From: CAZGSG01 sp964528095
GTDB taxonomy: Bacteria > Bacteroidota > Bacteroidia > Chitinophagales > Chitinophagaceae
DNA length: 37,473 bases
Assembly (NCBI GenBank): GCA_964528095.1
Contig: CAZGSG010000016.1
Span: 1-37,473 of the forward strand
Direction: 5' to 3'
The notes beneath the pieces are model-generated. The model was given only the letters and a program-made list of their open reading frames with translations. It was not told the origin of the DNA and did no database searches. The translations under genes and the position numbers were made by a program. The number at the start of each line of letters is the position of its first letter. Position 1 is the first letter of the stretch. Below are positions 17,968-26,371 of the stretch, piece by piece.

Positions 17968-19014
17968 TCAATCCCCGGTCTTTTTAACCAACCGGATCAT
18001 CGCACTGCTTCCCTCAGTGCTTACAAGCCTTGCTTCGTACCTTTTTTCGCCGGCAATGGCTACCATATAGGAAGTATTGGGGGGAATGGAACCCAGGTTT
18101 TCCGCTACCATCACGAGTTCATTTGATTCGTTCAGATCGGCTACAGCAAGCTTGATGGTATAGGGTGTACCCAATAAACGGATATGTTGAAAAATGAGCC
18201 GGTCATTTAAAAAAAGAGAAATCGAGTCGCCGTCAATTTCCGCATTATCATAAAAACGTAATTCTATAGAATCACCGCTGAGCGGGATTTCTGTGGTAAG
18301 GATTTTTTCACGGGTCACTAATTTTTCCTGGATGGACTGGGGGGCTGGTAAAACGGGCGCTTTTACAGCAGGCGCAGGCCCGGTTTGCCTGGGCGGCTCC
18401 TTGCGCGCGATCGTTTTTTCAACCGGCTTCGGAATAACGGGCGGTTCTTCCCTGGTTATAACCGGGTTCTCTTTTTTTGGGGGTATCCGGGATATAAGAG
18501 CTATGCTGTCGATTATCTCCGGGTCATTGGCGCCAATCGTATAGTTGTCAATTACGAAATCCCATTCATCTGCAAACAGCCCGGTCTCTGCTTTATCCAG
18601 GTCTACAATACCCTTAGGGTCTGTTTCACCGGGTTTGCCTGCTTTTCCGTCCAACATCATCCTGCCTTCCCCGGGACAATTAAAATCGGCCCTGGAGAGA
18701 AGTGGCACTTTCCCTGGCGTTGATAAACTCACCCTGCCAGATTTCTCTTCCAGCAACTGGTCATCCCACCATACAGCTTCATTACTGGCAGGATCAAAAA
18801 ATCCTTTTATGCTATAGCGGCGGTAATTACCGGCTGATTCGTAATAATAAGATGTACCAATCAGGCTATCACCCTTTTGAATGATCTTCACCTCCACTTT
18901 TTGCCGGTTGATCTTGCCCTTCCACACCCCGGTGATCATTTGTGAATAGCTGCTGAAATGCATACAAAAAAATAAAAGAGGCAGTAGGAAAAATAGCGTG
19001 TGTTTACTTTTCAA
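17968..19014 (-). CDS. Exported protein of unknown function
   Basis: A 348-residue protein that I do not recognise. The start is a TTG directly after an in-frame stop; no ATG gives a sensible N-terminus. A signal peptide (LFFLLPLLFFCMHFSSYSQ) is clear. The N-terminal domain begins MITGVWKGKINRQKVEVKI, with WWDDQLLEEK, resembling small beta-barrel domains in other Bacteroidota exported proteins. A Pro/Lys/Glu-rich linker (around residues 170-235) leads to a C-terminal beta-rich domain with SIELRFYDNAEIDGDSISLFLNDRLI, which could be a jelly-roll ligand-binding domain (inference). It converges on the EEP gene with 51 bases between the stops and is divergent from the T9SS gene. Confidence 0.75.
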   Translation of the reverse strand: MKSKHTLFFLLPLLFFCMHFSSYSQMITGVWKGKINRQKVEVKIIQKGDSLIGTSYYYESAGNYRRYSIKGFFDPASNEAVWWDDQLLEEKSGRVSLSTPGKVPLLSRADFNCPGEGRMMLDGKAGKPGETDPKGIVDLDKAETGLFADEWDFVIDNYTIGANDPEIIDSIALISRIPPKKENPVITREEPPVIPKPVEKTIARKEPPRQTGPAPAVKAPVLPAPQSIQEKLVTREKILTTEIPLSGDSIELRFYDNAEIDGDSISLFLNDRLIFQHIRLLGTPYTIKLAVADLNESNELVMVAENLGSIPPNTSYMVAIAGEKRYEARLVSTEGSSAMIRLVKKTGD

Positions 19015-19191
19015 TTACTTGGTATTTTATTGGGATAAAGAAAGTATGATTAAAACGGGAATCGGGACCGGCTAGTATGTGGATTCCAAAGATCAGATAC
19101 AGGTAAAACCTTATCTGGATAGCGTGTTTTTGCAGGGTTTTACAGGTTTTTTTTAATCTCTTTTATAACCAAATAAAAAAAAGGATAAAAG

Positions 19192-19221
19192 TTGCGGGAA
19201 GAGAAAAAATAAATATCTTTC
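19192..19221 (+). promoter_or_regulatory. Probable promoter of the T9SS adhesin-like gene
   Basis: TTG at 19192-19194 and TATCTTTC at 19214-19221 are spaced by 19 bases, matching the Bacteroidota TTG-N19-TAnnTTTG arrangement except for the last base of the -7 element. The ATG lies 59 bases further. The remaining divergent region to 19014 shows T- and A-rich runs and no gene. Confidence 0.5.
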
Positions 19222-19280
19222 ACCATTAGTAAGTCTCCAGGCTTACAACTTTTTCAACCAATCACACACAAACTCTGCTT

Positions 19281-22200
19281 ATGAGAAAGCTTTACTTTCT
19301 TCTCTTTACTGTATTTTCTTTATTTGCGGTAACGCAAACTGTCCATTCACAAACGGTCACGATAGGTACCGGTACTACTGCTCAACGTCCCCCACTTGCA
19401 TATTTTTGGGGATTTGAAAGAAGTGCTGCTATTTATACCGCGGCTGAAATGGGGACTACCACTGGCGCAGCAAGCGTTGTTTCTATTGCTTACAATACGA
19501 CCATTGCTGCAAATACTGGTCCGACAGTGATTTATTTCAGAGAAGTAGGAAGTACTACTACACAAACATCAGTAACATGGGCTTCCAAGATAGCAACAGC
19601 AACCCAGGTGTATTCCGGTACGCCGGCTGTAGGTGCCGTGGGCTGGAGGACCATTACACTGACCACACCATATGCACTAAATGCAGGACAAAACCTTGAA
19701 ATACTGGTGGAATGTAATTTCACTGGCGGAGGAACAGGCTCAGCCCCCGGCAATGGTATACTGGCCTCAACAGTTACCAATGGACACCAGGCATGGACAA
19801 ATGATAATACGCCTCCCATTGTAGCGGGTACCCTGACCAATAATCGTCCCAACATTCAAATGGTACTTGGACCACCCATAGTATGCGTAGCACCTCCGGG
19901 TGGCGGCGTATTAACTGGTCCGGCATCCCCTGTTTGCCCAGGCTCACCTTTCTCACTGGCAGTTACCGGTGCAAGTTTTGGAACAGGACTAACTTATCAA
20001 TGGCAATCATCTCCTGACGATGTAGCCTGGACAGATATAACAGGGGCTACGCTTGCGGGATTGACAACAAGTCAGGGCGGTGTAGCTACTTATTATCGCA
20101 GGAAGATTACCTGCTCGGCACAGGATGGTTTCTCTAATAGCGTGTTGGTTACGCCTACAGCGCCAATCAGCACTTTCCCCTGGTCAGAAAATTTCAATAG
20201 TGTAACAGCAGGCACATTACCTACCTGTACATCAGTAAGAGATGTGAATGGTGGTACTACCTGGAATACAGTTGCCAATGCTAACCTTACCACCTGGGGC
20301 TGGTCTGCACCGAATGCCTTAGTGTATGGGTATAGTACAACTCTTCCTGGTAATGACTGGTTTTTTACCCCAGGATTTAGTCTTGTTGCAGGTACAACTT
20401 ACAGGCTACGCTTCAAATATGGTCCAACAGACCCTCTTTACCCAGAAAGAATGAAAGTGGCTTTCGGAAATAGTCCGACACCGGCTGCTATGACGAATAC
20501 AATAGTAGACTATACAAATATCGTTGCACCTGCAGCGGCTCCCTTTGCGAAAAACTCAGGAATGCTTTCTATCACGCCTGCTACTACAGGTGTTTATCAC
20601 ATCGGCTTCCAGGCATATTCAGCAGCAGATCAATTCAATCTTTATCTCGATGATATCATATTCGATCTGATGCCGACCTGTTTCCCTGCTGAATCAATTG
20701 TGGCCACTCCTTTAACGCCCACAAGTGAGACGATCAGCTGGGCTGCACCTGCTTCTGCTCCGGCATCAGGCTACCAGTGGGAAGTAAGAACTTCCGGCGT
20801 AGGCGGTAGCGGAGCTACAGGGCTGGCGGCCAGCGGCGTTACAGCTGCGGGCGTGTTAACAGATATTGCAACAGGGCTGGTAGCAAATACTGCTTATACA
20901 TTATGGGTACGTTCCGATTGCGGTGGAGGTGATTTAAGCGAATGGGGAGGCCCTGTCGCATTCCGGACATTGTGTAACCCCGTAGTTGTGTTACCATTTA
21001 CTGAAACATTCGAAGCAAGTAGCCCAACGCGTTCTTGCTGGAAAATAAATGAATATGTAACAGGTGCGAAAGACTGGACCTATGGTGCAGGTGCGGGTAA
21101 CGGAGGTGTGACGACTGCGCATGGTGGTACAGTCAATGCACAGTTCTTTGGTGCAGGAACAGGAGCCGTGACAAAACTTGTATCGCCTGTTCTTGATCTC
21201 AGTTCATTGAGCGCATCCGGTGCCGATCTTACTTTCTGGTATGCTAATCCGAACTGGCTGGGCGATCAAAACCAATTGAGAGTTTATTACAGATCATCTA
21301 ACGCCGCTGCCTGGACATTATACCCAGGAGCCGTTTATACATCAAATACAGGTTTATGGACAGAAGTAGTAATTGAGAATATACCGGGCATCAGCAGTGA
21401 ATACTCCTTTGCTTTCGAAGGCACAGAGTTATTTGGATATGGTGTGGCAATCGATGATGTAAATATCAAAGCTGCTCCAAGTTGCCGTAAGCCGACCCTG
21501 GTAAGCGCTATCGGTATCACAACTACCGCGGCAAATGTTTACTTCACTTCACCGGGTAATGACTTCATCGTAGAATATGGAGCAGTAGGCTTTACACCTG
21601 GTACAGGCGCAACAGCAGGTCCAGGCGGCACGATCCTGACAGCTACAGCTTCTCCGGTAAATATTACCGGTCTTGGAGTAAGCGCTTCATATGATGTATA
21701 TGTAAGAAGGGTTTGCGTAGCCGGAACTGACTACAGTGAAAACGTAAAAGCTACATTTACTACTCTTTGTACAGCTGTAGCAGTACCGTATACGCAGAAC
21801 TTTGAATCTGCAGTGGTGCCGGGCTTCCCGACATGTACCAGTTCACAGGATGTGAATGGAAACACGGGAGCGACAACTGCTACAGGTGGAAGATGGATCT
21901 CGTTTACAAACACTGCTGATAATTCAACCTACGTGTCTGCAACCAAAAGCCTGATCTATGCATATGATGCGGGCAATACCACAAGAGCGGCTGATGACTG
22001 GTTCTACCTGAGAGGATTAAATCTCACTGCAGGACAGTCCTACCGCCTGAAATTCTTCTACAAAGCGACCGATGGACCGGACTTTGTAGAACAACTGGAG
22101 GTTAAGTATGGTACCGAAGCACATGGCGCTGCTATGACAAACGCTATTTATTCCAACACGAGCATTGCCACCAATATTGATAATCCATTTGATTCCGCGC

Positions 22201-23138
22201 AGGTAGATTTCACTCCGACTGCAACCGGTGTATATTATATTGGATTCCACGCCATGTCAGATGCTGACCAGGCCTACCTGATCCTGGATGATATAAGCGT
22301 GAAAACAACACCAGTAGTAGATATGGGAGTAACGGGTCTTGTAGTACCGGATCTTACCTGTCCTCCGACAAGTCCTGTAATAGTACAGGCTACTATACGT
22401 AACTATAATATAGTACCGATAGATTTCGCGGCATTCCCTATCACTGTAAATGCGAGTATTACAGGGTCTGCTACTGCCACGCTGACTACGACCATCAATA
22501 CAGGAACGTTGGCAGCCGGTGCATCAAGAAACGTGTTCCTTAACCCTGGATTTGCTTTTGCAGCAGGCTTATATAATATTACGACCACTACTGTTTCGGC
22601 AAGTGATCCGGAGCCAGCAAATAATGCGTATACTACTACGATAAATGTGAATCCGCAGCCAGCAGCTGCAACGGTAACGCCATCGGCTCCGCAAATCTGT
22701 GTTGGCAGTACTGTACAGTTGAATACGCAATTTGTTCCTATAACAGGATCAACAGTACATCCAACAGTAAGTTCAGGTACCATAGCCCAGGCTATACCTG
22801 ACGCGTCGGCTGTGGGAACTGCCCACACACTGGCAGTGAGTGGTATTCCGGCAACTGCGTCGATCGTTTCAATGAGTGTAACATTAAACGCTACACATAC
22901 CTGGAACTCTGATATGGTGTTTAACCTGCGTGCGCCGAATGGCAACGTATTGAACCTTGTGAATGGTAAAGGCGGTAGTGGCGATGGCTACACAAACGCG
23001 ATCATAAGCTCCACAGGAACGGCTTCATTACCCACTGCTAATACCACACCAGTTACCGGCACCTTTAGACCTGATGGGGTATTAGGTGTAGGAGCAACAG
23101 GTAATGTGTCTAATGTTGCAGCCTTTACAGGACTGTAG
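19281..23138 (+). CDS. Large T9SS-type adhesin-like protein, part before an in-frame TAG
   Basis: This part has 1285 residues with the signal peptide MRKLYFLLFTVFSLFAVTQ. The modules, in order, are: an N-terminal beta-rich domain (about 25-200), an Ig/PKD-like segment, a choice-of-anchor/MAM-like jelly roll (about 295-465, starting at FPWSENF), an FN3 domain (about 468-567), a second jelly roll (about 569-735), another FN3 (about 737-832), a third jelly roll (about 833-1010) and a CARDB-like domain (about 1015-1130). A proprotein-convertase P-domain begins near 1160 and is cut by TAG at codon 1286 (23136-23138). The same frame continues with the rest of the P-domain and the T9SS sorting domain. 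As read, the product could not be recognised by T9SS. It is probably a cell-surface adhesin or binding protein when intact. Confidence 0.85.
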   Translation: MRKLYFLLFTVFSLFAVTQTVHSQTVTIGTGTTAQRPPLAYFWGFERSAAIYTAAEMGTTTGAASVVSIAYNTTIAANTGPTVIYFREVGSTTTQTSVTWASKIATATQVYSGTPAVGAVGWRTITLTTPYALNAGQNLEILVECNFTGGGTGSAPGNGILASTVTNGHQAWTNDNTPPIVAGTLTNNRPNIQMVLGPPIVCVAPPGGGVLTGPASPVCPGSPFSLAVTGASFGTGLTYQWQSSPDDVAWTDITGATLAGLTTSQGGVATYYRRKITCSAQDGFSNSVLVTPTAPISTFPWSENFNSVTAGTLPTCTSVRDVNGGTTWNTVANANLTTWGWSAPNALVYGYSTTLPGNDWFFTPGFSLVAGTTYRLRFKYGPTDPLYPERMKVAFGNSPTPAAMTNTIVDYTNIVAPAAAPFAKNSGMLSITPATTGVYHIGFQAYSAADQFNLYLDDIIFDLMPTCFPAESIVATPLTPTSETISWAAPASAPASGYQWEVRTSGVGGSGATGLAASGVTAAGVLTDIATGLVANTAYTLWVRSDCGGGDLSEWGGPVAFRTLCNPVVVLPFTETFEASSPTRSCWKINEYVTGAKDWTYGAGAGNGGVTTAHGGTVNAQFFGAGTGAVTKLVSPVLDLSSLSASGADLTFWYANPNWLGDQNQLRVYYRSSNAAAWTLYPGAVYTSNTGLWTEVVIENIPGISSEYSFAFEGTELFGYGVAIDDVNIKAAPSCRKPTLVSAIGITTTAANVYFTSPGNDFIVEYGAVGFTPGTGATAGPGGTILTATASPVNITGLGVSASYDVYVRRVCVAGTDYSENVKATFTTLCTAVAVPYTQNFESAVVPGFPTCTSSQDVNGNTGATTATGGRWISFTNTADNSTYVSATKSLIYAYDAGNTTRAADDWFYLRGLNLTAGQSYRLKFFYKATDGPDFVEQLEVKYGTEAHGAAMTNAIYSNTSIATNIDNPFDSAQVDFTPTATGVYYIGFHAMSDADQAYLILDDISVKTTPVVDMGVTGLVVPDLTCPPTSPVIVQATIRNYNIVPIDFAAFPITVNASITGSATATLTTTINTGTLAAGASRNVFLNPGFAFAAGLYNITTTTVSASDPEPANNAYTTTINVNPQPAAATVTPSAPQICVGSTVQLNTQFVPITGSTVHPTVSSGTIAQAIPDASAVGTAHTLAVSGIPATASIVSMSVTLNATHTWNSDMVFNLRAPNGNVLNLVNGKGGSGDGYTNAIISSTGTASLPTANTTPVTGTFRPDGVLGVGATGNVSNVAAFTGL

Positions 23139-23954
23139 GGCATAGCAAATGGTAGCTGGACATTGTCGGTAAGAGACGTGGCTACCGGTGATGTGGGAAC
23201 ACTGACAGGCTGGTCTATTTCAATCACTTATGCGGTGGTAAATCCTAAAGTGACCTGGACGCCTGTGACTGGCTTATTTACAGATGCAGCAGCAACGACT
23301 CCATATGTAGCCGGAGCAGATGCTTATTTTGTATACGCTAAACCAACAGCAACCACTACTTATACCGTTACTACTACAACAGTGGCTGGTTGTAGAACAA
23401 CTTCAGGCGTTACAGTTACCGTTAATCCAATTCCTGCAATAACTGTGGGTAGCATACCTGATACGGTTTGTTCAAGTGATGGAATGATACCATTATCAGC
23501 TACACCAGCAGGAGGCACATGGAGCGGACCAGGCGTAGGCGCATCAGGAACTAGTTTTGTACCTGCAGCTGCCGGATTTGGCACATTTACACTTACGTAT
23601 AATTATACTTCACCTGCGGGCTGCCCTGGAGTAGCTACCAAGAAGATAAGTGTAAAAGATTGTCCTGAAAGAATGCTCAGGCTTCGCGACAATGCACTCA
23701 TACTTTACCCGAATCCAAATGACGGTAAATTCAATGTAAGGATCAATACCACTTTGTATAATACACTTGGAATGACAGTATATACAAATAACGGTACGGT
23801 GGTTCGCACACAGCAGTTCTCCGGATTGGTTTACGGCCGCGTGCTTCCAATTGATCTGACCAATCTGCCAGGTGGAGTTTATATGGTTAAATTCTACTAT
23901 GATGGCGGAGCGCATTACTCCGATAAGAGCTTTAAGATTATCGTAGGACATTAA
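23139..23954 (+). pseudogene. C-terminal remainder of the T9SS adhesin-like gene, downstream of the in-frame TAG
   Basis: This is the same reading frame as the upstream part, with no intervening shift. The first residues (GIANGSWTLSVRDVATGD) complete the P-domain. An Ig-like segment (VTWTPVTGLF through ATTTYTVTTTTVAGC) and a glycine-rich PKD-type repeat follow. The end is a type A T9SS sorting domain: LILYPNPNDGKFNVRI near the start and LPGGVYMVKFYYDGG before the final KSFKIIVGH. No ATG with a leader exists at its start, only an internal TTG at 23163, so separate translation is unlikely. It would be expressed only if the TAG is read through, is strain-specific, or is a sequence error. Confidence 0.8.
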
Positions 23955-23978
23955 TTAATAAGATCATTATTTATACCA

Positions 23979-24010
23979 GGCATCCCGCTCATCAGGGGAT
24001 GCCTTTTTTT
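23979..24010 (+). terminator. Intrinsic terminator after the T9SS gene
   Basis: GGCATCCC (23979-23986) pairs with GGGATGCC (23996-24003), followed by seven T. It is strong and begins 24 bases after the final stop codon, marking 19281-23954 as one transcription unit. Confidence 0.9.
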
Positions 24011-24045
24011 ATTATAGCTGTTGTAGTTTTATTAATTTCATCCAT

Positions 24046-24744
24046 ATGACAGATCTTATCTCTGTGCTTAAAAAAAATCAACCAATATTTTCACCGGTTG
24101 TAGCCTTTGATCCGCTACAACACAGCTTACTTTCCCTGGACTTTACGAATAACAATCGGGAATTGAATAACAGCACGCTCAACGATATTGATCTGTTCAG
24201 CAATTACATTCGCGACAAACTGGACAATACAGGCGCTTTATATGGCATCGGTGGATATGGGGAACATCGCACTATATACAGCAGAAGTAATCTGTTTGAT
24301 AGCGAAACCGAAGCGGAGGAACCACGACGCCTGCATCTTGGAACAGACATATGGGGCAAAGCCAATACAAAGATCATGGCTCCGCTGGAAGGTACTGTAC
24401 ACAGCTATGCATTTAATGACAGGGCTGGTGATTATGGCGCCACGATCATCCTTTATCATGAGTTAAATGAACAATCTTTTTACACGTTATATGGCCATCT
24501 TGATCTCCAGTCAATAAAAGAGCTGCATGAAGGAGACAAGATCTCTAAGGGAAAAGAATTTGCCCGGTTTGGGATCCCGGCGGAAAATGGCCATTGGCCA
24601 CCGCATCTGCATTTCCAGTTGATCATCGATATGCAGGGATACAGGGGAGATTACCCGGGCGTTTGTAAATATGGTGAAAAGGAAAAATGGCTTAGCAACT
24701 CTCCTGACCCCGACTTCTTATTGCAACTCAACAGATACTTGTAG
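24046..24744 (+). CDS. M23 family metallopeptidase without a signal peptide
   Basis: A 232-residue protein with a LytM/M23 domain. The zinc ligands are visible: H97 and D101 in LHLGTDIWG, and H187/H189 in PPHLHFQL (H189 being the ligand of the HxH pair). YTLYGHL supplies the usual additional catalytic His. M23 enzymes cut peptide crosslinks in peptidoglycan, but here the N-terminus (MTDLISVLKKNQPIFSPVVAF) is polar, with no signal peptide or membrane anchor. The protein could be exported by an unusual route, or act on a cytoplasmic substrate. The ATG at 24046 lies 36 bases after the T9SS terminator. The gene ends in TAG; a long palindrome lies downstream, before the convergent nmrA gene. Confidence 0.85.
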   Translation: MTDLISVLKKNQPIFSPVVAFDPLQHSLLSLDFTNNNRELNNSTLNDIDLFSNYIRDKLDNTGALYGIGGYGEHRTIYSRSNLFDSETEAEEPRRLHLGTDIWGKANTKIMAPLEGTVHSYAFNDRAGDYGATIILYHELNEQSFYTLYGHLDLQSIKELHEGDKISKGKEFARFGIPAENGHWPPHLHFQLIIDMQGYRGDYPGVCKYGEKEKWLSNSPDPDFLLQLNRYL

Positions 24745-24814
24745 CGCGGCCGGTTGATGAATAAATAAGACCCAACCAATAGTTCAGGTTGCCGGTTTTA
24801 AATCAGGTTGGATA

Positions 24815-24888
24815 CAAAATTAAAAATGCAAAATTCAAAACCGGATTGCATCAGGCAATACGGAGTCTATTTTGCATTTTTAATTTTG
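24815..24888. repeat. Long palindromic element, 20-bp perfect arms
   Basis: CAAAATTAAAAATGCAAAAT (24815-24834) is matched perfectly by its reverse complement at 24869-24888, with 34 bases between. The loop contains a smaller inverted repeat, CCG-ATTGC/GCAAT-CGG, giving a two-storey hairpin. Each arm is itself repetitive (CAAAATT twice on the left side). It lies between convergent genes, so it may act as a bidirectional terminator, or be a dispersed REP/MITE-like element. No second copy is seen in the window. Confidence 0.75.
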
Positions 24889-24908
24889 CATGCTGAATTT
24901 TACCTGGA

Positions 24909-25802
24909 TCAACTGGCAGAATATGCTGCAGCAAATTCTTTGGCAAAATCATCCAGTTTTATTTTGCCGGAAGGAGATTGGTGATTTTTCCAGTAATCTG
25001 CCGACATTGCTCCCGACTGCACCGCCTGGGACATTTCTACATAATTTTTTGCAATTTCTTCAGGAAGACCAGCTCCCAGCATACCCTGCAGTGCCTGGTC
25101 GTCAGAAAACTGTACCCATTTCAGATCGGGCTTGCCAATAGCAGCGCCCAGGGCAGCAGCAATAGCGTCAGTAGATACTTCATCACTGGCAACATACCGA
25201 ACACTATGCCCCTTGAAAGATAATCCAAGTAATTCTTCCGCGGCCGCAGCAGCAATATCCTGCGGATCTACTATCGGCATTTTATTGCCTGTTATACTAA
25301 AGTTTGCGCCTACAATTCCTGCTTGTTTTATAAGCCCGATATTCGATAACAGGTTCTGATAAAAATAGGAAGCGCGGAGATACCGCGTATTTACGCCTTG
25401 CAGTTTATCCAGACTTTGTTCAGCCCTGTAAAGCCCACTTACCGGACCGCAGCCCTCTATCATGTGTGCGCCAACGCTGCTAAGCAGAACAACATATTTT
25501 ACATTCGCATCCTGTATAGCTGTTGCATAATTTTGGCCGATCTGCCCGATATAGCCCTTCCAGTCAGTTGCTGTAAAATTAGGAGGCACCATGGCATATA
25601 CCGCATCCGCACCGCTAAAAGCGCTGGTAAGAAAAGGAATATCCTCAACAGAACCGATGGCTGCGTTTGCGCCGGCCCGGGTCAGTTCTTCCAGGTTAGC
25701 GGCAGAACGCCCTATAACGGTTACCTGATGTCCGGCAGCTAATAATTTTTTTGCAAGAGGTTTGGTGATGTGTCCGGCTCCACCGGTTAATACATATTTC
25801 AT
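24909..25802 (-). CDS. NmrA-family NAD(P)-binding oxidoreductase-like protein
   Basis: A 297-residue protein of the atypical short-chain dehydrogenase type. The dinucleotide motif is TGGAGHITKPLAKKLLAAGH at the N-terminus, and HQVTVIGRSAANLEEL follows, with Arg suited to NADP binding. The conserved GADAVYAMVPPNF and YVVLLSSVGAHM segments match NmrA/QorB-like proteins, in which the catalytic Tyr is often missing. Such proteins act as redox sensors or quinone reductases; the substrate is unknown. It lies 48 bases downstream of marR on the same strand. A copy of the MarR-type operator sits 18 bases before its ATG, so it is very probably a MarR target. Confidence 0.88.
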   Translation of the reverse strand: MKYVLTGGAGHITKPLAKKLLAAGHQVTVIGRSAANLEELTRAGANAAIGSVEDIPFLTSAFSGADAVYAMVPPNFTATDWKGYIGQIGQNYATAIQDANVKYVVLLSSVGAHMIEGCGPVSGLYRAEQSLDKLQGVNTRYLRASYFYQNLLSNIGLIKQAGIVGANFSITGNKMPIVDPQDIAAAAAEELLGLSFKGHSVRYVASDEVSTDAIAAALGAAIGKPDLKWVQFSDDQALQGMLGAGLPEEIAKNYVEMSQAVQSGAMSADYWKNHQSPSGKIKLDDFAKEFAAAYSAS

Positions 25803-25813
25803 GTTGTATGGTT

Positions 25814-25832
25814 TTTATTGTTGTATATACAA
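25814..25832 (-). promoter_or_regulatory. MarR-type operator in front of nmrA
   Basis: The 19-base sequence TTTATTGTTGTATATACAA contains the perfect 12-bp palindrome TTGTATATACAA (25821-25832). The identical 19 bases recur at 26299-26317. It lies between marR and nmrA, close enough to the nmrA ATG (25802) to block transcription initiation or early elongation. Confidence 0.7.
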
Positions 25833-25850
25833 TTATTAAATCAAAAAAAA

Positions 25851-26279
25851 TTATGTCGGTAATTTGTCTGCCATTTTCACCATATTCACTACCAGTTTAC
25901 TGCTTTCCTCCTTACCCAATATTGACACATAGCCTGTATAAAAATCAATAGCGCATTCTTTTAATCTGGGAGCGAGTTCTTTTGCTTTGGGACTGGGATA
26001 AACATTACTTACTTTGCCCTCTGTGGCGCGGATCAACATTTTTTTTTCTTCGAGTTTGTCAATCAAACGCGTGACTGTACTGGGTTGTAGCTGTAAATGA
26101 GCAGCGATATTGGTTGGTTGTATTCCTGGGTTTTCAAGCACGAGCATCAACAGGTATGCATGACTTGGCGAAAGGTTTACCCTGCGCCAGGTATCCTGTG
26201 CGAGCTTTTCCGTTTTACGCGCCAGTGCATTGGCCGTAAAATAAAGGCATTGGTGATATTTACTCTCGGAAGTTTTCAT
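25851..26279 (-). CDS. MarR family transcriptional regulator
   Basis: A 142-residue winged-helix protein. The DNA-recognition region is IQPTNIAAHLQLQPSTVTRLIDKLEEKKMLIR, and the wing contains EGKVSNVYPSPKAKEL, both typical of MarR. The N- and C-terminal helices form the dimer interface. MarR proteins usually repress their own gene and a neighbouring detoxification gene, and release DNA when bound to a ligand. This fits here: an operator overlaps its own -7 element, and an identical operator precedes nmrA. The ligand is unknown; the absence of a conserved cysteine pattern does not favour a redox switch. Confidence 0.92.
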   Translation of the reverse strand: MKTSESKYHQCLYFTANALARKTEKLAQDTWRRVNLSPSHAYLLMLVLENPGIQPTNIAAHLQLQPSTVTRLIDKLEEKKMLIRATEGKVSNVYPSPKAKELAPRLKECAIDFYTGYVSILGKEESSKLVVNMVKMADKLPT

Positions 26280-26298
26280 CCGGTGCGAAGATAAGTAA

Positions 26299-26322
26299 TT
26301 TATTGTTGTATATACAAATATA
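26299..26322 (-). promoter_or_regulatory. marR promoter overlapped by its operator
   Basis: On the minus strand a perfect -7 element TATATTTG occupies 26322-26315. The palindrome TTGTATATACAA covers 26306-26317, so it overlaps the -7 element and the likely RNA start. A bound repressor should block RNA polymerase, giving autorepression. The operator is a second exact copy of the 19 bases seen at 25814-25832. Confidence 0.7.
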
Positions 26323-26342
26323 TTTTTTAGATACGCTACGGT

Positions 26343-26350
26343 TACATTTG
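26343..26350 (+). promoter_or_regulatory. -7 element of the YdcZ-type transporter gene
   Basis: A perfect TACATTTG (TAnnTTTG) lies 21 bases before the ATG at 26372. No clear TTG is seen at -33; a T-rich stretch at 26323-26328 is the best substitute. The MarR operator is upstream, at about -37 to -26 relative to this element, which is compatible with repression or activation. Confidence 0.5.
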
Positions 26351-26371
26351 TATACTAATCTAAAGCTGCTT

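Noticed and set aside
23136..23138. Reassignment of TAG to an amino acid as the explanation for the split T9SS gene
   Set aside because: TAG ends other genes normally in this window: the MBL-fold hydrolase (5018-5020), the M23 peptidase (24742-24744) and recQ (31931-31933).
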